Assembly: GCA_030529405.1 (NCBI GenBank)
Contig: JAUMWZ010000049.1
Location: forward strand, 1-9,547
Direction: 5' to 3'
Length of the DNA: 9,547 nucleotides
From: Bacteroides sp.
GTDB lineage: Bacteria; Bacteroidota; Bacteroidia; Bacteroidales; Bacteroidaceae
Shown piece after piece: positions 7,057 through 9,547 of this stretch. The position numbers were made by a program, and so were the translations under genes. The notes below the pieces were generated by a model. That model ran no database searches. It was given only the letters and a program-made list of their open reading frames with translations, and was not told the DNA's origin. The stretch's first letter is position 1; the number at the start of each line of letters is the position of its first letter.

Positions 7057-7350
7057 TTACAATGTCAGTTTTATTATAAAATAAAGTGAAGACACGGAGT
7101 TTGCTAACAACCCTGCGTATCTCCACTCCATAAATCGTTTATCATAACAACACGAAGTAAAACCTTACAGAAAGATTACTAAACTGCTATTTACCCTTCT
7201 GACAAACCATATACAGTTGTCTTTTCAGCTATATACAGCTTACATTCAAACGATATACAATTTGCAAGTCAGCCACATATGGTTTACGAACAGACTGATA
7301 CAGACTGCCATAAAGGTATTATCCGACTGTTACAGTTCCGTCTTTGTTAC
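7057..7350. other. Long spacer between infB and cvpA
   Basis: These 294 nt contain no convincing gene on either strand. The right half holds repeat array B (7207-7316). The left half (7057-7206) is AT-rich and featureless apart from a weak hairpin, ATAAA-TCG-TTTAT (7130-7142), and a 24-codon minus-strand open frame (7057-7131) whose TAA directly abuts the cvpA ATG. I found no clear TAnnTTTG element on the minus strand and no hairpin plus T-run that would end the infB transcript, so cvpA and the suf genes probably depend on read-through from infB or on a promoter I cannot recognise. Confidence 0.6.
7207..7316. repeat. Array B: about five degenerate 22-bp tandem repeats between infB and cvpA
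   Basis: Units at 7207-7228, 7229-7250 and 7251-7272 begin CCATATACAG, CTATATACAG and CGATATACAA and keep exact 22-bp spacing. Units at 7273-7294 (CCACATATGG) and 7295-7316 (CTGATACAGA) are more decayed. Another remnant may precede them, at 7187-7206. All three good units have ATATACA at positions 3-9, C at 15 and CA or AA at 20-21. The same framework is found in array A, 4.3 kb downstream in the direction of transcription. Inside the last unit, CAGACTG is also repeated at 7291-7297 and 7301-7307. No coding sense, no CRISPR architecture, function unknown. Confidence 0.7.
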
Positions 7351-9547
7351 TTACAAAGTTTGTTTTACTTCTATTTCTTCAAAGGTCTCTATAACGTCTC
7401 CTACCTTAATATCGTTGCAACTAACAAGGCTTATACCGCACTCAAAGTTAGTTCCAACTTCTTTCACATCGTCTTTGAAACGTTTCAACGCATTGATGTT
7501 TCCAGTAAATATCACTATACCATCTCTAATCAATCTAGCCTTATCGCTACGTTTAACCTTACCTGTCTTAACCATAGCACCAGCTACAATTCCCACCTTA
7601 GTAATGTTGTAAACCTCGCGAACCTCTATCGTTGCAGTTACTTGTTCTTTCAATTCTGGAGCCAACATACCCTCCATAGCAGACTTAACCTCTTCGATAG
7701 CATCATAGATGATAGAATATTTTCTGATATCTACTCCTTCTTGTTCTGCCATCTTAGCAGCTCCTCCCGACGGACGAACTTGGAAACCAACGATGATAGC
7801 ATTTGATGCCGCCGCCAACGATACGTCCGATTCTGAAATCTGACCTACACCCTTGTGGATAACATTCACTTGTATTTGTTCTGTCGATAGCTTTATCAAC
7901 GAGTCGCTCAAAGCCTCTACCGAGCCGTCCACGTCTGCTTTCACGATGATGTTCAACTCTTGGAAATTGCCCAAAGCAATACGTCTGCCCAATTCGTCAA
8001 GAGTAAGTATCTTTTGTGTTCTAAGTCCTTGCTCTCTTGCTAGTTGCTCACGCTTGTTAGTAATCTCTCTTGCTTCTTGATCTGTAGCCACAACGTGGAA
8101 TGTATCTCCTGCCGCTGGAGCTCCGTTAAGCCCTAATATAAGTGCAGGTTCAGAAGGTTTAGATTCTTTAATACGCTGATTTCTCTCGTTAAACATTGCC
8201 TTAACACGTCCGTAGTGAGAACCAGCAAGAACAATATCTCCTATCTTCAACGTACCATTAGATACTAACACAGTAGAAACATATCCTCTACCCTTATCAA
8301 GAGAAGACTCAATTACCGACCCAGTTGCATTTCTATTAGGGTTTGCCTTAAGCTCAAGAAGTTCCGCTTCAAGCAACACCTTCTCCATCAACTCAGACAC
8401 TCCCAATCCGCTCTTAGCAGAGATGTCTTGCGATTGATACTTACCTCCCCAATCTTCAACCAAGAAGTTCATATTAGCAAGTTCTTCCTTAATCTTGTCA
8501 GGGTTAGCCGTTGGCTTATCAACCTTATTGATAGCAAAAACTATTGGTACATTGGCAGCCATAGCGTGGTTAATAGCTTCCTTGGTTTGTGGCATCACAC
8601 TGTCGTCTGCCGCTACTATAATTATAGCTATATCGGTTACTTTTGCTCCACGAGCACGCATTGCTGTAAAGGCTTCGTGACCTGGAGTGTCAAGGAAAGT
8701 AATGCGTCTTCCGTCTTCAAGTTTAACGTTATACGCTCCTATGTGTTGTGTAATTCCTCCTGCTTCGCCTGCAATAACGTTTGCTTTTCTTATGTAGTCA
8801 AGTAGAGATGTTTTACCGTGGTCTACGTGTCCCATAACGGTTACGATAGGAGCTCTAGGCAATAAATCTTCTTCCGAGTCTTCCTCTTCTACTATTGCTT
8901 GAGAGACTTCCGCGCTGACATACTCTGTCTTAAATCCAAACTCATCTGCCACTATATTGATGGTCTCTGCGTCCAAACGTTGATTGATAGACACCATCAT
9001 TCCTATAGACATACAAGTAGATATTACTTGATTGACAGATACGTTCATCATTGTTGCTAACTCGTTTGCTGTAACAAACTCTGTCAGCTTCAACACCTTG
9101 CTTTCTGCCATTTCTAGGTCTTCCAACTCTTGCATTCTGTTAGAGACCATTTCTCTCTTTTCTTTTCTATACTTGGCAGCTTTGTTTTTACCTTTCGAAG
9201 TCAAACGAGCCAGTGTTTCTTTCACTTGCTTAGCTACATCTTCTTCGCTTATTTCTTGTTTCACAGGTTGTTTCTTAAACCTGTCTTTGTTCTTCTTATT
9301 ACCCGAACCTTGTTCTGCTCTAAACTTGTTGTCTTGTTTCTTTTGTCCTTCCGCAATATTATGAACAACACTATTTATGTCTACCTTTTCTCCTCTTATT
9401 CTGTTACGTTTCTTCTTAGCATTTGCATCGTCGCTTTGCTTAGAATCTTGCTTTACAGAAGATTTGTTTTCATCTCTCTTTAGGTCTTTTATGAAGGCAT
9501 CTTTGTAAATCTTTCTTTGTTCTACTCTTGCCTTCTCTTTTTCCTCT
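7351..9547 (-). CDS. infB: Translation initiation factor IF-2, 5' end outside the window
   Basis: IF-2 is the GTPase that brings fMet-tRNA to the 30S P site and promotes subunit joining. The reading frame stays open through the right edge, so 731 codons are visible and the start lies beyond 9547; the GTG at 9264 is an internal Val, not the start. The first visible ~95 residues are a charged, lysine- and glutamate-rich low-complexity stretch, usual for Bacteroidales IF-2. The conserved SEEDVAKQVKETLARLTSKG follows, then an IF-2N-like region (KLTEFVTANELATMM). GTPase motifs are G1 GHVDHGKT (8809-8832), then GGITQHIGAY, DTPGHEAF, NKVDK and SAKSGLG. Domains II, III (VKADVDGSVEAL) and IV (GAMVKTGKVKR to the end) are complete, finishing in KQTL. 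It heads the visible unit, and a 294-nt spacer separates it from cvpA. Confidence 0.97.
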   Translation of the reverse strand, partial: EEKEKARVEQRKIYKDAFIKDLKRDENKSSVKQDSKQSDDANAKKKRNRIRGEKVDINSVVHNIAEGQKKQDNKFRAEQGSGNKKNKDRFKKQPVKQEISEEDVAKQVKETLARLTSKGKNKAAKYRKEKREMVSNRMQELEDLEMAESKVLKLTEFVTANELATMMNVSVNQVISTCMSIGMMVSINQRLDAETINIVADEFGFKTEYVSAEVSQAIVEEEDSEEDLLPRAPIVTVMGHVDHGKTSLLDYIRKANVIAGEAGGITQHIGAYNVKLEDGRRITFLDTPGHEAFTAMRARGAKVTDIAIIIVAADDSVMPQTKEAINHAMAANVPIVFAINKVDKPTANPDKIKEELANMNFLVEDWGGKYQSQDISAKSGLGVSELMEKVLLEAELLELKANPNRNATGSVIESSLDKGRGYVSTVLVSNGTLKIGDIVLAGSHYGRVKAMFNERNQRIKESKPSEPALILGLNGAPAAGDTFHVVATDQEAREITNKREQLAREQGLRTQKILTLDELGRRIALGNFQELNIIVKADVDGSVEALSDSLIKLSTEQIQVNVIHKGVGQISESDVSLAAASNAIIVGFQVRPSGGAAKMAEQEGVDIRKYSIIYDAIEEVKSAMEGMLAPELKEQVTATIEVREVYNITKVGIVAGAMVKTGKVKRSDKARLIRDGIVIFTGNINALKRFKDDVKEVGTNFECGISLVSCNDIKVGDVIETFEEIEVKQTL

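Noticed and set aside
7217..7806. Long plus-strand open frames overlapping the infB 3' end and array B (7217-7612 and 7279-7806)
   Set aside because: They lie antisense to a clear IF-2 coding region, have no family resemblance and no promoter, and read as low-complexity shadow sequence.
9262..9264. GTG at 9264 as the start of infB
   Set aside because: The same frame continues open to 9547 and encodes the typical charged Bacteroidales IF-2 amino-terminal region, so the true start is outside the window.

Overview
This is a stretch of ordinary Bacteroidota core genome, most likely from the order Bacteroidales. The evidence is an AT-rich sequence, a perfect TAnnTTTG-type promoter element in front of the only plus-strand gene, no consistent Shine-Dalgarno sequences, a lysine-rich IF-2 amino-terminal region of the Bacteroidales type, a DUF5020-type exported protein, and a gene order (infB, cvpA, sufB, sufC, sufD, sufS) that I recall from Bacteroides relatives. 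I cannot assign a genus from the sequence alone.

Layout. Positions 1-142 hold a weak hairpin plus T-run at the left edge and the promoter of the first gene. Positions 143-841 (+) encode a small exported, probably outer-membrane protein of the DUF5020 family. Positions 842-1044 are a convergent intergenic region with two inverted-repeat structures; the second is a strong bidirectional terminator. Everything from 1045 to the right edge lies on the minus strand and reads, in transcription order, infB (5' end outside the window), cvpA, sufB, sufC, sufD, sufS, rnhB. The gaps are 2 nt (cvpA-sufB), 22 nt (sufB-sufC), 7 nt (sufC-sufD), 97 nt (sufD-sufS) and 4 nt (sufS-rnhB), with 294 nt between infB and cvpA. 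This looks like one transcription unit ending at the terminator at 988-1027. Several starts were moved from upstream TTG or GTG codons to the first ATG (DUF5020 gene, sufC, sufD, sufS).

Functions. SufB, SufC and SufD form the SufBC2D iron-sulfur cluster scaffold and its ATPase. SufS is the PLP cysteine desulfurase that supplies sulfur. The catalytic and scaffold residues I could check are all present. No SufE, SufU or SufA gene lies in the window, so a sulfur-transfer partner must be encoded elsewhere. CvpA is a small inner-membrane protein, IF-2 is the initiation-tRNA GTPase, and RNase HII removes ribonucleotides and RNA primers from DNA.

The most unusual feature is a pair of degenerate tandem-repeat arrays with a 22-bp unit, one filling almost the whole sufD-sufS gap and one in the infB-cvpA gap. 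They share a consensus and appear to match unit by unit in order. I saw no mobile element, CRISPR array, tRNA, rRNA or obviously novel gene system.
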